Below are positions 15,902-24,281 of a DNA stretch of 28,658 nt, piece by piece. Source of the DNA: DATEPR01 sp036279295 (lineage in GTDB: Bacteria > Actinomycetota > Actinomycetes > Mycobacteriales > Pseudonocardiaceae). The translations under genes were made by a program, and so were the position numbers. Every line of letters begins with the position of its first letter. Position 1 is the stretch's first letter. The DNA is taken from the NCBI GenBank assembly GCA_036279295.1, contig DASUJK010000115.1, positions 1 through 28,658 of the forward strand, given 5' to 3'. Under the pieces are notes generated by a model. The model did not search any database. It saw only the letters and a list, made by a program, of their open reading frames with translations, and was not told the DNA's origin.

Positions 15902-16753
15902 TCAGCCAGCAGGTCGATCGACGGCGCGTTGGCCACGTTCCGGCTCCCCGGACACCGGTTCCGACACCGGACCCCGGTCTGGGGCCAGCGGATCGGCCAG
16001 GCGGCCTTCATCGTCTAGCCGCCCCTGGGCAGTCCGGGTCGCTTTCGCGGGTACCGGCAACATCAAGGCGGCGACGACACGGAGCGCACTCAGCACGTCA
16101 TCGGGTCGGACGGCGGGTGTTGTCTGCCGGACGACCAGATTCAGTATCCCACACGTCGACCCTGACCCGCCGCTGTCAGCACCTGACGAGCCGGGTCCAG
16201 TGTCGATTTCATCCGTTTGGTCCTGTTGCACCCGGAGCGTCACCACAGCGGGCCGAACGTCCATCGTGCGGCGTCCGTCCTTGGTGAGCCGCTCCACCTC
16301 GACGACATCGGCGGCCAGCAGGGCGGCCACGGCGGGCTCCAGTTCGGCCGACGTGACACCGGGCACTTCCAGCCGCCACTCGCTGGCGTCGATCCGTTCC
16401 GGCAGCGAGCCACCGGCGGCGACCACGGCCTCCACCACGTCCAGGCCGGGTGGCAGGGCGGCGTCCACGGCAACGCGCAGCGCCTCCGGGTCCACCTCGG
16501 TGACCACCTGGATCTCCACGTACTCGGCCTCGCTGGCCGCACCGGTGGGCGCAGCGCCGACCCAGGACACCTTCGGGTGCGGGCTGAACCCGTGCGAGAA
16601 CGCCATCGGGACACCTGCCCTGCGCAGCGCGCGCTCGAACGCGCGCGCGACGTCACGATGTGACGTGAAACGCAGCTTCCCCCGTTTGGCGTAGCGCAAG
16701 CGAAGTCGTTGGACGGCTGGAGCCGACGGGTTCGGCTCATCATGACGGCTCAG
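15902..16753 (-). CDS. TIGR03936/DUF2344 radical SAM-linked protein, apparent CTG start
   Basis: 283-residue protein of the family that normally accompanies, or is fused to, the TIGR03960 radical SAM protein. The family core is RLRLRYAKRGKLRFTSHRDVARAFERALRRAGVP, FSHGFSPHPKVSWVGAAPTG and ASEAEYVEI. An in-frame TAG lies just upstream, and between it and the conserved core there is no ATG or GTG. TTG 16699 would cut into the conserved RLRLRYAKRG block. CTG at 16753 has AAGGAG 5 nt upstream and yields an N-terminus of normal length, so it is chosen. The C-terminal 60 residues are Pro/Glu/Asp-rich and variable. A sequencing indel joining the ATG at 16743 in another frame is the alternative. The biochemical role is unknown; some authors link the pair to RNA or amino-acid modification. 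Confidence 0.88.
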   Translation of the reverse strand: MSRHDEPNPSAPAVQRLRLRYAKRGKLRFTSHRDVARAFERALRRAGVPMAFSHGFSPHPKVSWVGAAPTGAASEAEYVEIQVVTEVDPEALRVAVDAALPPGLDVVEAVVAAGGSLPERIDASEWRLEVPGVTSAELEPAVAALLAADVVEVERLTKDGRRTMDVRPAVVTLRVQQDQTDEIDTGPGSSGADSGGSGSTCGILNLVVRQTTPAVRPDDVLSALRVVAALMLPVPAKATRTAQGRLDDEGRLADPLAPDRGPVSEPVSGEPERGQRAVDRPAG

Positions 16754-16758
16754 GGCTG

Positions 16759-16764
16759 CTCCTT
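16759..16764 (-). promoter_or_regulatory. Shine-Dalgarno that selects the CTG start
   Basis: AAGGAG on the minus strand is 5 nt before CTG 16753 and 15 nt from the out-of-frame ATG 16743. The spacing fits CTG only. Confidence 0.6.
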
Positions 16765-16811
16765 CGGATCGCTACGACTCCGGCGAGCACGGTACCCGGC
16801 GGCTGAAATCG

Positions 16812-16850
16812 CCAGACGAACTTGTCTGGGCGGTCGGCGCTGGCTACCGT
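16812..16850 (+). promoter_or_regulatory. Promoter and operator-like palindrome of the S8 protease gene
   Basis: TTGTCT (16822-16827) and TACCGT (16845-16850) are 17 bp apart, predicting a start near 16857 and a leader of about 50 nt. A perfect inverted repeat, CCAGAC (16812-16817) and GTCTGG (16824-16829) with 6 bases between, overlaps the -35, so a repressor could block it. Confidence 0.5.
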
Positions 16851-16908
16851 CCCGCTGGAGTGGACAGAGCATCCCCGACTCCGTCCCACCCAGACCTGGA
16901 GGTCCGCT

Positions 16909-18669
16909 GTGCCTCTGCTGCGCCGTGCCAAGGCGGCAGCGATCGGCACCGCCCTGCTGGCGACAGGCTGCCTGGCGATCCCCGCGTTGGCGCATGCCGA
17001 CCCCGGCCAGGCGACGTGGGCCGGTTGTGTGCAGGGCGGCCCCACCCTGCGCTACCTGGTTCTCTTCAGCGAGGGTACGGCCAGCGCGGACGCCAGGACG
17101 CAGATCAGCGCGGCATGTGGCGCGACCACCATCTACTACTCGCAGATCGCGGTCGCCGTGGCCACGTCCGCCGATCCCGACTTCGGCCAGCGGATGGGTC
17201 CGGACCGGGCGTACAGCGCGTCGGCCGAGGCGTACACGGCCGACCAGGCGACGGACGACGCGGGCCGCAAGTCCGACGAGCTGCCCGACGACCAGCGCAG
17301 CGGCGTCACGGCAGATCCGGCCGCGGTGCCCACCCGGGATCTCGCCGGTCAGCAGTGGGACATGGCCATGATCAAGGCTGGTCAGGCGCACGACGTCGAC
17401 GAGGGCAGCGACAAGGTGCTGGTCGGCGTGCTGGACTCGGGTGTCGACCCGGACCAGCCGAACCTGAGCGGCGCACTGGACAAGTCGGCATCGGCCGGCT
17501 GCGTGTCCGGGGCGCCGGACACCACCGAGTCGGCCTGGGTGCCGACCACGTCCTCGCACGGCACCCACGTGGCCGGCACGATCGCGGCGACCGACGACGG
17601 CAAGGGCATCTCCGGCGTGGCGCCCGGTGTGCGGGTGGCGTCGGTGAAGGTGGTCGACGACGACGGCTACATCTACCCGGAGGCCGCTGTCTGCGGGTTC
17701 ATGTGGGCGGCACAGCAGGGGATGCGGGTCGCCAACAACAGCTACTTCGTTGACCCGTGGGTGTTCACCTGCGACGACTCCCCCGGCCAGCACGTCATCT
17801 ACCAGGCGGTGCGGCGTGCGGTGACGTACGCGACACGGCACGGCGTGCTCAGCATCGCGGCGGCCGGCAACGCGGACGTGGACCTGACCGATCCCGGCCA
17901 GGACGGCCGCAGCCCGGACAACGTGGACACCGACGACCAGGAGCAGCGGCAGCTCGGGGACGACTGCGCCCAGCTGCCCGCCGGCATCCCCGGGGTGGTC
18001 ACGGTGTCCGCCGTGGGCGCGGACGGGCTCAAGGCCAGCTACAGCTCCTACGGCCTGGGTGCCGTCGACGTGACCGCACCCGGTGGCGACCCGCTGCAAC
18101 AGGCGGCCGACGGGGCCCGGTGCGTGCTGTCCACCGTGCCGGGCGGCTACGCCAGTTCCTGTGGCACGTCGATGGCGGCGCCGCACGCCAGCGGGGTGGC
18201 CGCGCTGCTGGCGTCCACGCACCCGGACGCGACCCCGAAGGAGCTCACCCAGCTGCTGGACTCGGAGGCGGACCCGATCGCCTGTCCGGCCGACTACGAC
18301 CTGAACGGCACCGGCGCGCAGGACGCGTACTGCACCGGCGACAGCACGTTCAACAGCTTCTACGGCCACGGCCTCGTCGACGCGTTGGCCGCCGTGCGGT
18401 CGGTGCCGCCGGCCACCAAGGCAGAGGCACCGCAGGCGCCACCGAAGAAGGCCCCACCGGTCGTCCGGCCTGCGCACGGTCCGGCCGGCCCGTCCGGCTC
18501 CACGGACGCCCCGAGCAAGACCGACGGCACCGACACCACGAGCGACCAGCCCACGACAACGCCGACGGTGCCGGTGCGGGCACCGCGGGCGGCCACCGTG
18601 CCACAGGCACCGGACGTCACCCCCGCAGGCGGCCCGATCGGCGGGTTCGCCCTGCTGGGGATGTGGTGA
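16909..18669 (+). CDS. Secreted S8 (subtilisin-like) serine protease
   Basis: 586-residue exported protease. A signal peptide (about 1-30, ending ALAHA) is followed by a propeptide-like region (about 45-150). The S8 domain has the triad D176 (VLDSGVD), H217 (SHGTHVAGT) and S421 (GTSMAAPHASG), with oxyanion Asn321 in AAGN. Several cysteines could form disulfides. After the catalytic domain (about 500 onward) is a Pro/Thr/Ala-rich tail with no sortase motif and no clear membrane helix. GTG 16909 has GGAGG 6 nt upstream; the longer frame covers the promoter. The gene lies between the two radical SAM partner genes, on the opposite strand, and its stop is one base from the TIGR03960 stop. Confidence 0.94.
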   Translation: MPLLRRAKAAAIGTALLATGCLAIPALAHADPGQATWAGCVQGGPTLRYLVLFSEGTASADARTQISAACGATTIYYSQIAVAVATSADPDFGQRMGPDRAYSASAEAYTADQATDDAGRKSDELPDDQRSGVTADPAAVPTRDLAGQQWDMAMIKAGQAHDVDEGSDKVLVGVLDSGVDPDQPNLSGALDKSASAGCVSGAPDTTESAWVPTTSSHGTHVAGTIAATDDGKGISGVAPGVRVASVKVVDDDGYIYPEAAVCGFMWAAQQGMRVANNSYFVDPWVFTCDDSPGQHVIYQAVRRAVTYATRHGVLSIAAAGNADVDLTDPGQDGRSPDNVDTDDQEQRQLGDDCAQLPAGIPGVVTVSAVGADGLKASYSSYGLGAVDVTAPGGDPLQQAADGARCVLSTVPGGYASSCGTSMAAPHASGVAALLASTHPDATPKELTQLLDSEADPIACPADYDLNGTGAQDAYCTGDSTFNSFYGHGLVDALAAVRSVPPATKAEAPQAPPKKAPPVVRPAHGPAGPSGSTDAPSKTDGTDTTSDQPTTTPTVPVRAPRAATVPQAPDVTPAGGPIGGFALLGMW

Positions 18670-18670
18670 C

Positions 18671-20593
18671 CTAGACGGGCGTGATCGGCAGCAGCGTCTT
18701 GCCGGTCGGGCCGATCTGGATGTCCGTACCCATGCTCGGGCACACACCGCAGTCGAAGCACGGCGTCCAGCGGCAGTCGTCCTGTTCCTGCTCGGCGATG
18801 GCGTCCTGCCAGTCGGCCCAGAGCCATTCCTTGTCCAGGCCGGAGTCCAGGTGGTCCCACGGCAGGATCTCGGTCTCGCCGCGCTCGCGGCTGGTGAACC
18901 ACGCCATGCTCACGCCGAGCGGCGCCAACTCGGCCTCGGCCGCCCCGGTCCACCGTTCGTAGGAGAAGTACTCGCTCCAGCCGTCGAACCGGCCGCCGTC
19001 GGCCCAGACCCGCTCGATGACCCGGCCGACCCTGCGGTCGCCGCGGGACAGCAGGCCTTCGACCATGGAGGGCTTGCCGTCGTGGTAGCGCATACCGACG
19101 TTGCGGCCGATGCTCCGGTCGGAGTTGATCGCCTCACGCAGGCCACGCAACCGATTGTCCACCGTGTCCGGATCGCACTGGGCGGCCCACTGGAACGGCG
19201 TGTGCGGCTTGGGCACGAACCCACCGATCGAGATGGTGCACCGGATGTCCTTGCGGCCACTGGCTTTCCGGCCGGCCCGGATGACCTCCTGGGCCATCCT
19301 GGCGATCTGCATGACGTCCTCGTCGGTCTCGGTGGGCAGACCGCACATGAAGTACAGCTTCACCTGTCGCCAGCCGTTGGCGTACGCGGTGGAGACCGTC
19401 CTGATCAGATCTTCCTCGGACACCATCTTGTTGATGACACGGCGAATCCGCTCGCTGCCACCCTCCGGCGCGAACGTCAGCCCGGAACGCCTGCCGTTGC
19501 GTGACAGCTCGTTGGCCAGGTCGACGTTGAACGCGTCCACCCTGGTGCTCGGCAGGCTCAGCCCGGTCTGCGTGCCCTCGTAGCGGTCCGCGAGTCCTTT
19601 CACGACACCGGCGATCTCGGAGTGGTCCGCGCTGGACAGGCTGAGCAGGCCGACCTCCTCGAAGCCGCTGGCCTCCAGACCGCGCTGCACCATCGCGCCG
19701 ATGCCCTCGATGGAGCGTTCCCGCACCGGTCGGGTGATCATGCCGGCCTGGCAGAACCGGCAACCCCGGGTGCAGCCGCGGAAGATCTCCACGCTCATCC
19801 GCTCGTGCACGCTCTCCGCGAGCGGGACCAGCGGCTGCTTCGGGTAGGGCCACTCGTCCAGGTCCATGGTGGTGCGCTTGACCACGCGGTCCGGCACGCG
19901 GTCCCGGTTCGGCGTGACGGCGGCGATCTGGCCGTCCGGTTGGTAGGTGACGTCGTAGAACCGCGGGATGTAGACACCGCCGGTCTCGGCCAGCCTGGTG
20001 AGCAGTTCGTCCCGGCCGCCCGGTCTGCCTTCGGCCTTCCACGCGCGGACGATGGCGGTGATCTCGCCGACCGCCTCCTCGCCGTCGCCGAGCACGGCTG
20101 CGTCGATGAAGTCGGCCAGCGGCTCCGGGTTGAACGCGGCGTGGCCACCGGCCAGCACGACCGGGTGGTCGACCGTCCGGTCGTGGGCGTGCAGCGGAAT
20201 GCCGGCCAGCTCCAGCGCGGTGAGCATGTTCGTGTAGCCGAGTTCGGTGGAGAAGCTGATGCCGAACACGTCGAACGCGCCGACCGGCCGGTGGCTGTCA
20301 ACTGTGAACTGGGGGATGTGGTGCTCCCGCAGCAGCGCTTCCATGTCCGGCCACACCGAGTAGGTGCGCTCGGCGAGCACGCCCGGCATCTCGTTGAGGA
20401 TCTCGTACAGGATCATCACGCCCTGGTTGGGCAGGCCGACCTCGTACGCGTCCGGGTACATCAGGCACCAGCGGACATCGGCGGCCGCCCAGTCGCCCAC
20501 GGTGGCGTTGAGCTCGCCACCGATGTACTGCACAGGCTTGCGCACCTGGGGCAGCAGCGGTTCCAACCTGGGGAACAGTGACTCGACCGACAC
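18671..20593 (-). CDS. TIGR03960 B12-binding-domain radical SAM protein
   Basis: 640-residue protein. The N-terminal cobalamin-binding-like region contains LMYPDAYEVGLPNQGVMILY and VLAGGHAAFNPEP. The radical SAM core has the cluster motif C274-X3-C278-X2-C281 (RGCTRGCRFCQAG), then FAPEGGSERIRRVINK and KLYFMCGLPTETDED. The C-terminus has another cysteine cluster (CFDCGVCPSMG) that may hold a second Fe-S centre. The start is GTG 20593 (VSVESLFPRLEPLL), which matches the usual N-terminus as I recall it; ATG 20620 is possible. The product is unknown, but the family is almost always next to TIGR03936, which here lies 1.9 kb away beyond the protease. Confidence 0.93.
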   Translation of the reverse strand: MSVESLFPRLEPLLPQVRKPVQYIGGELNATVGDWAAADVRWCLMYPDAYEVGLPNQGVMILYEILNEMPGVLAERTYSVWPDMEALLREHHIPQFTVDSHRPVGAFDVFGISFSTELGYTNMLTALELAGIPLHAHDRTVDHPVVLAGGHAAFNPEPLADFIDAAVLGDGEEAVGEITAIVRAWKAEGRPGGRDELLTRLAETGGVYIPRFYDVTYQPDGQIAAVTPNRDRVPDRVVKRTTMDLDEWPYPKQPLVPLAESVHERMSVEIFRGCTRGCRFCQAGMITRPVRERSIEGIGAMVQRGLEASGFEEVGLLSLSSADHSEIAGVVKGLADRYEGTQTGLSLPSTRVDAFNVDLANELSRNGRRSGLTFAPEGGSERIRRVINKMVSEEDLIRTVSTAYANGWRQVKLYFMCGLPTETDEDVMQIARMAQEVIRAGRKASGRKDIRCTISIGGFVPKPHTPFQWAAQCDPDTVDNRLRGLREAINSDRSIGRNVGMRYHDGKPSMVEGLLSRGDRRVGRVIERVWADGGRFDGWSEYFSYERWTGAAEAELAPLGVSMAWFTSRERGETEILPWDHLDSGLDKEWLWADWQDAIAEQEQDDCRWTPCFDCGVCPSMGTDIQIGPTGKTLLPITPV

Positions 20594-20697
20594 GGCACCA
20601 GGGTAGTCGCTGCCCGACATGACGCCGTGCGGAGCCGCACCCAACCGCCCGTCGCCGCTGGTACGGACCGCGTCGGAAGGCGGTCCACACGATCCAA

Positions 20698-20713
20698 ATT
20701 GGTCTAGTCCAAA
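20698..20713 (+). promoter_or_regulatory. DasR-responsive element (dre-like) 1, chitinase promoter
   Basis: ATTGGTCTAGTCCAAA matches the known dre consensus AGTGGTCTAGACCACT at 12 of 16 positions, including the GGTCTAG core. It ends 3 bp ahead of the -35 hexamer. DasR is the GntR-type N-acetylglucosamine regulator that controls chitinase genes in streptomycetes. Confidence 0.72.
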
Positions 20714-20716
20714 CTC

Positions 20717-20745
20717 TTGACACCGCAAGTGGTCTAGGCCACATT
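20717..20745 (+). promoter_or_regulatory. Chitinase 1 promoter
   Basis: TTGACA (20717-20722) is a perfect -35; CACATT (20740-20745) follows after 17 bp as a weaker -10. The expected start is near 20752, beside a CATAC-GG-GTATG inverted repeat (20750-20761). The leader would be about 70 nt. Confidence 0.55.
20728..20743 (+). promoter_or_regulatory. DasR-responsive element (dre-like) 2
   Basis: AGTGGTCTAGGCCACA matches the dre consensus at 14 of 16 positions. It occupies the spacer and overlaps the -10. Its centre is 30 bp, about three helix turns, from that of the first site. Paired direct repeats around the -35 are the known layout of Streptomyces chitinase promoters. Confidence 0.8.
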
Positions 20746-20823
20746 CGGTCATACGGGTATGAGGGGACGGCCGTGAGCAGCGGCCACCGAATGATCAGGG
20801 GGCCGTCGGACCGAGGAGGACAC

Positions 20824-22062
20824 GTGCGACGTTCAACAGCGACAGCCACCATCGCTGCCGTCGTGGCAACAGCAGGCGCGATGATCGCGTTGGCAGGCCC
20901 GGGTAGCGCGACCACCACCACTGCCGTGCAGCCAGCAGTGGCGTTGTCGAACAACTGGTACGCCGCCGCCCCCTACGTGATGCCACTGGACAACAACCCG
21001 CCAGACCTGCCGACGGTGATGGCAGCGACCGGACAGAAGAGTTTCGAACTCGCCTTCGTCCTCTCCGACGGCGGTTGCGGTGCGGCATGGGACGGCACGT
21101 CCGAGGTCGCCTCGGACACCACGGTCGGCAGTGTCATCAACAGCGTCCGCGCGGCAGGCGGTGACGTCTCCGTCTCCTTCGGCGGCTTCAACGGCACCAA
21201 GCTGGGCCAGGTGTGCGGCAGCGCGGCTGGCACGGCAGCCGCCGAGCAGGCCGTCATCAACAAGTACTCGCTGCACGCGATCGACCTGGACCTGGAGGAG
21301 CCCGAGTACGAGAACACCACCGCGATCAACAACGAGATCGGCGCCGCCCAGATCCTCCAGGCCGACAACCCCGGCCTGTACATCTCCATCACCACGGCGG
21401 GCACCGCGGCCGGCACCGGATTCTTCGGCCAGAACGTGCTGAACACCGCCAAGGCCATCGGCTTCACGCCGAGCAACTTCTCGATCATGCCGTTCGACGG
21501 CGGTTTCAGCGGCGCCAGCAGCCAGATCGCCGCACTGAACGCGTTCCACACCCTGCTGATGAACACGTTCGGCTGGACCAGCGCGACGGCGTTCGCCAGG
21601 GAAGGCTTCTCCGGCATGAACGGCCGGACCGACTCGGCCGAGTTCTTCCTGCAGGCCGACTTCCAGTCGGTGCTCAACTACGCCACCACCAACGGCCTGG
21701 GCCGGTTCACGTTCTGGTCGCTCAACCGGGACCGCCAGTGCGCCGTGCCGGACGACAACGGCAGCCTGTCGGGCACGTGCAGCAGCGTGGCGCAGGCGAG
21801 TTGGGACTTCACCCGGTTCGACGTCACGTTCGCGGGCGCCGCTCCGGTGACGCCCCCGCCGCCGGTCAGCTCGGCCCCGCCGACCTCGCCGCCGCCCGCC
21901 GGTGGCAGTGGCTCCTGCGCTGCCGCGTGGAACTCCGGCACCGCGTATGTCGGTGGCTCGCAGGTCAGCTTCAACGGTCACGACTGGACCGCCCAGTGGT
22001 GGACCTTCAACGACACCCCGGGCGGTGCGGCCGGCGTCTGGGTCGACAACGGAGCCTGCTGA
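20824..22062 (+). CDS. Secreted GH18 chitinase with CBM5/12
   Basis: 412-residue exported chitinase. A signal peptide (about 1-30) leads to a compact GH18 barrel (about 40-335). The substrate strand VSFGGFNG (117-124) and catalytic strand AIDLDLEEPE (152-161) are visible: D154 and D156 with E158 as proton donor. The first Asp and Gly of the usual DGxDxDxE are replaced by His151 and Ala152. A Pro/Ser linker (341-360) joins a C-terminal CBM5/12 chitin-binding module (about 364-412) with the AWNSGTAYVGGSQV and WTAQWWT aromatic pattern. GTG 20824 has GAGGAGG about 4 nt upstream; the longer frame covers the leader. Two dre sites predict induction by chitin breakdown products. Confidence 0.93.
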   Translation: MRRSTATATIAAVVATAGAMIALAGPGSATTTTAVQPAVALSNNWYAAAPYVMPLDNNPPDLPTVMAATGQKSFELAFVLSDGGCGAAWDGTSEVASDTTVGSVINSVRAAGGDVSVSFGGFNGTKLGQVCGSAAGTAAAEQAVINKYSLHAIDLDLEEPEYENTTAINNEIGAAQILQADNPGLYISITTAGTAAGTGFFGQNVLNTAKAIGFTPSNFSIMPFDGGFSGASSQIAALNAFHTLLMNTFGWTSATAFAREGFSGMNGRTDSAEFFLQADFQSVLNYATTNGLGRFTFWSLNRDRQCAVPDDNGSLSGTCSSVAQASWDFTRFDVTFAGAAPVTPPPPVSSAPPTSPPPAGGSGSCAAAWNSGTAYVGGSQVSFNGHDWTAQWWTFNDTPGGAAGVWVDNGAC

Positions 22063-22079
22063 ACCCAGCACCACGACCA

Positions 22080-22123
22080 GCGCACCGGATGCCCGCCGCC
22101 CATGAGCCGGGCACCCGGTGCGC
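22080..22123 (+). terminator. Terminator of chitinase 1
   Basis: A long hairpin: 9-bp outer stem (22080-22088 with 22115-22123), one mismatch, 6-bp inner stem (22090-22095 with 22108-22113) and a 12-base loop. It starts 17 nt past the stop codon. There is no U-tract. Confidence 0.75.
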
Positions 22124-22139
22124 CCACCAACAGATTCAC

Positions 22140-22170
22140 ATTGTGGATTGTTGAATTGTTGAATTGTCAG
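22140..22170 (+). repeat. Tandem ATTGT-type repeat in front of chitinase 2
   Basis: Four head-to-tail units: ATTGTGG (22140-22146), ATTGTTGA (22147-22154), ATTGTTGA (22155-22162) and ATTGTCAG (22163-22170). The array is AT-rich against the GC-rich background and ends 17 bp before the ATG. It probably contains the promoter or binding sites, but I cannot place a clear -10. No dre site is visible for this gene. Confidence 0.6.
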
Positions 22171-22187
22171 GTGACAGGAGGCAGGAC

Positions 22188-24221
22188 ATGCGCGTGTCCA
22201 CACGCTCCGCCCTGGTCGCGGTGGCGGCCAGTGCGCTCGTGCTGGGCGGGCTGGGCGTCGTCGCCGGCCAGACAGCCGCGGGAGCGCAAACCGCGGCCGT
22301 CGCACCAGCCATATCGAGCGGAGGCATCACGGTCGCGTACTACGACCAGTGGAGCATCTATCAGAACGCCTACTACTTACACAATCTGGACGCTTCCGGA
22401 GCGGCCAACAAGCTGAACTACCTGATCTACGACTTCGAGAACATCGACCCGACCAGCCTCAGCTGTTTCGAGGCGAGCAAGGCCACCGACCCGGACCCGG
22501 CAGGCGAGAACGACCCGAACGCCGGTGACGGCGCCGAGGACTCCTTCGCCGACTACCAGAAGGAATTCGACGCCACCACGAGCGTCAACGGCACCGCCGA
22601 CGTGTTCAACCAGCCGATCGCCGGCAACTTCCACCAGTTGCAGGAACTGAAGGCCAAGCACCCGAACCTGAAGATCCTGCTGTCGCTGGGCGGCTGGACC
22701 TACTCGAAGTACTTCTCCGACGCTGCCGCCACAGCCGCGTCCCGGCAGAAGCTCGTCAGTTCCTGCGTTGACATGTTCATCAAGGGAAACATCCCGGCAT
22801 CCGGTGGGTTCGGCGGTGCGGGCACCGCGGCCGGCATCTTCGACGGCTTCGACCTCGACTGGGAGTACCCGGGCTCGACCGGTGGCCACCTCGGCAACCA
22901 CGTGAGCCCCAACGACACCGCCGACTACACCGCGCTGCTGGCCGAGTTCCGCAACGAGCTCAACACGCAGGGCACCGCGGACGGCAAGACGTACGCCCTG
23001 ACCGCTGCACTGCCGGCCGGCCAGGACAAGATCAGCAAGATCCAGACCAATCAGATCGCCCAGTACCTGACGTTCGGCGATGTGATGACGTACGACATGC
23101 ACGGCGGCTTCGAGGCGACCGGACCGACGAACTTCGCCGACCCGCTGTACCAGTCGCCGAACGACCCGTCGAGCGTTGTCGCGCCGGGCACGGAGAAGTA
23201 CTCGGCGGACAACGCGATTCGCGCGTGGACAACGGGTGATCTTGCCGACGGCATATCCGGTGGGTTCCCGGCGAACAAGTTGACACTGGGAATCCCGTTC
23301 TACTACCGAGGCTGGACCGGGGTACCGGCAGGCGCGAACCACGGGTTGTACGAACCGGCGGCCGGACCCGGGCCGGGCGCGGTGGACAGCGGCAGCGTGC
23401 CGGGTATCGAGATGTACAAGGAACTCAAGAGCCTGGTCACGAATCCGGCTGACACGTTCTGGGATCCGTTGTCCGAGTCGGCGTACTTCTACGACGGGAC
23501 CAACTTCTGGACCGGTGAGTCGGCGCAGTCCATCAAGGCACGCACCGACTACGTGCACTGCACGGGCCTGGCCGGCACGATGATGTTCTCGATGTACGAC
23601 TCGGATGATCCGACAAACACATTGTTCAACGATGTGGTGACCGACCTCGCCGCACCGACAACAGCGTGCCCAGGACCGCCGAGCGGCGGTGGCACGACCA
23701 CGGCACCATCACCCACCACCACGACGGCCGCGGCACCGCCGACCACCACGACGGTGAAGCCGCCGCCCACCACGACGACGGCCGCTCCTCCGCCGACGAC
23801 CACGACGGCGACCGCGCCGCCGGCCGGCAACCTCGTGGCCAACCCCGGCTTCGAGAGCGGCCTGACCAGTTGGACATGTGACGCCGGCACGGCCACGGCC
23901 GTCACGACACCGGTGCACGGCGGCACCCATTCACTGTCCGCCGCCGCGACATCGTCCGACGACGCCCAATGCACCCAGGTGATCACCGTCGCACCCAGCC
24001 ACACGTACACGATGTCGGCCTGGGTGCAGGGCAACTTCGCCTTCATCGGGGACACCGGCACCGGCACCACCGACACGAGCACGTTCACCCAGGCGGCACC
24101 GACGTTCACCAAGCTGACCGTCACGTTCACGACCGGCGCGGCCACCACGCACGTCACGATCTTCGTGCACGGATGGTTCGCCCAGGGAACCATCAACGCG
24201 GACGACGTGTCCGTCGCCTGA
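22188..24221 (+). CDS. Secreted multidomain GH18 chitinase
   Basis: 677-residue exported chitinase. After a signal peptide (about 1-35), a GH18 domain (about 45-490) has VAYYDQW at its start, SLGGWTY (166-172), the intact catalytic motif DGFDLDWE (219-226, proton donor E226), MTYDMHG (300-306) and MMFSMYDSDD near its end. A Thr/Pro linker (about 494-547) with PTTTT repeats leads to a jelly-roll-like C-terminal module (about 549-677) beginning NLVANPGFESGLTSW, as in CBM4/9-type carbohydrate-binding domains. ATG 22188 follows GGAGG. It differs in subfamily from the upstream chitinase, so the two are probably complementary enzymes rather than a recent duplication. Confidence 0.94.
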   Translation: MRVSTRSALVAVAASALVLGGLGVVAGQTAAGAQTAAVAPAISSGGITVAYYDQWSIYQNAYYLHNLDASGAANKLNYLIYDFENIDPTSLSCFEASKATDPDPAGENDPNAGDGAEDSFADYQKEFDATTSVNGTADVFNQPIAGNFHQLQELKAKHPNLKILLSLGGWTYSKYFSDAAATAASRQKLVSSCVDMFIKGNIPASGGFGGAGTAAGIFDGFDLDWEYPGSTGGHLGNHVSPNDTADYTALLAEFRNELNTQGTADGKTYALTAALPAGQDKISKIQTNQIAQYLTFGDVMTYDMHGGFEATGPTNFADPLYQSPNDPSSVVAPGTEKYSADNAIRAWTTGDLADGISGGFPANKLTLGIPFYYRGWTGVPAGANHGLYEPAAGPGPGAVDSGSVPGIEMYKELKSLVTNPADTFWDPLSESAYFYDGTNFWTGESAQSIKARTDYVHCTGLAGTMMFSMYDSDDPTNTLFNDVVTDLAAPTTACPGPPSGGGTTTAPSPTTTTAAAPPTTTTVKPPPTTTTAAPPPTTTTATAPPAGNLVANPGFESGLTSWTCDAGTATAVTTPVHGGTHSLSAAATSSDDAQCTQVITVAPSHTYTMSAWVQGNFAFIGDTGTGTTDTSTFTQAAPTFTKLTVTFTTGAATTHVTIFVHGWFAQGTINADDVSVA

Positions 24222-24281
24222 CCTTTGTTTCGCCCCTGATCGTGTGGAAGGGAGGGACCCGCAGTCGCTTCGTCACGCAGG

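Noticed and set aside
16750..18747. 665-codon minus-strand frame opposite the S8 protease
   Set aside because: The catalytic triad motifs and signal peptide are all in the plus-strand frame; the minus frame is Arg/Val/Gly filler.
20833..22305. 490-codon minus-strand frame opposite chitinase 1
   Set aside because: It is antisense to a GH18 gene with clear motifs and runs through that gene's terminator and the next promoter.
23693..23822. Threonine/proline repeat DNA in chitinase 2 as a possible satellite or CRISPR-like array
   Set aside because: The repeats are the PTTTT linker codons; they have no spacers and no palindromic structure.
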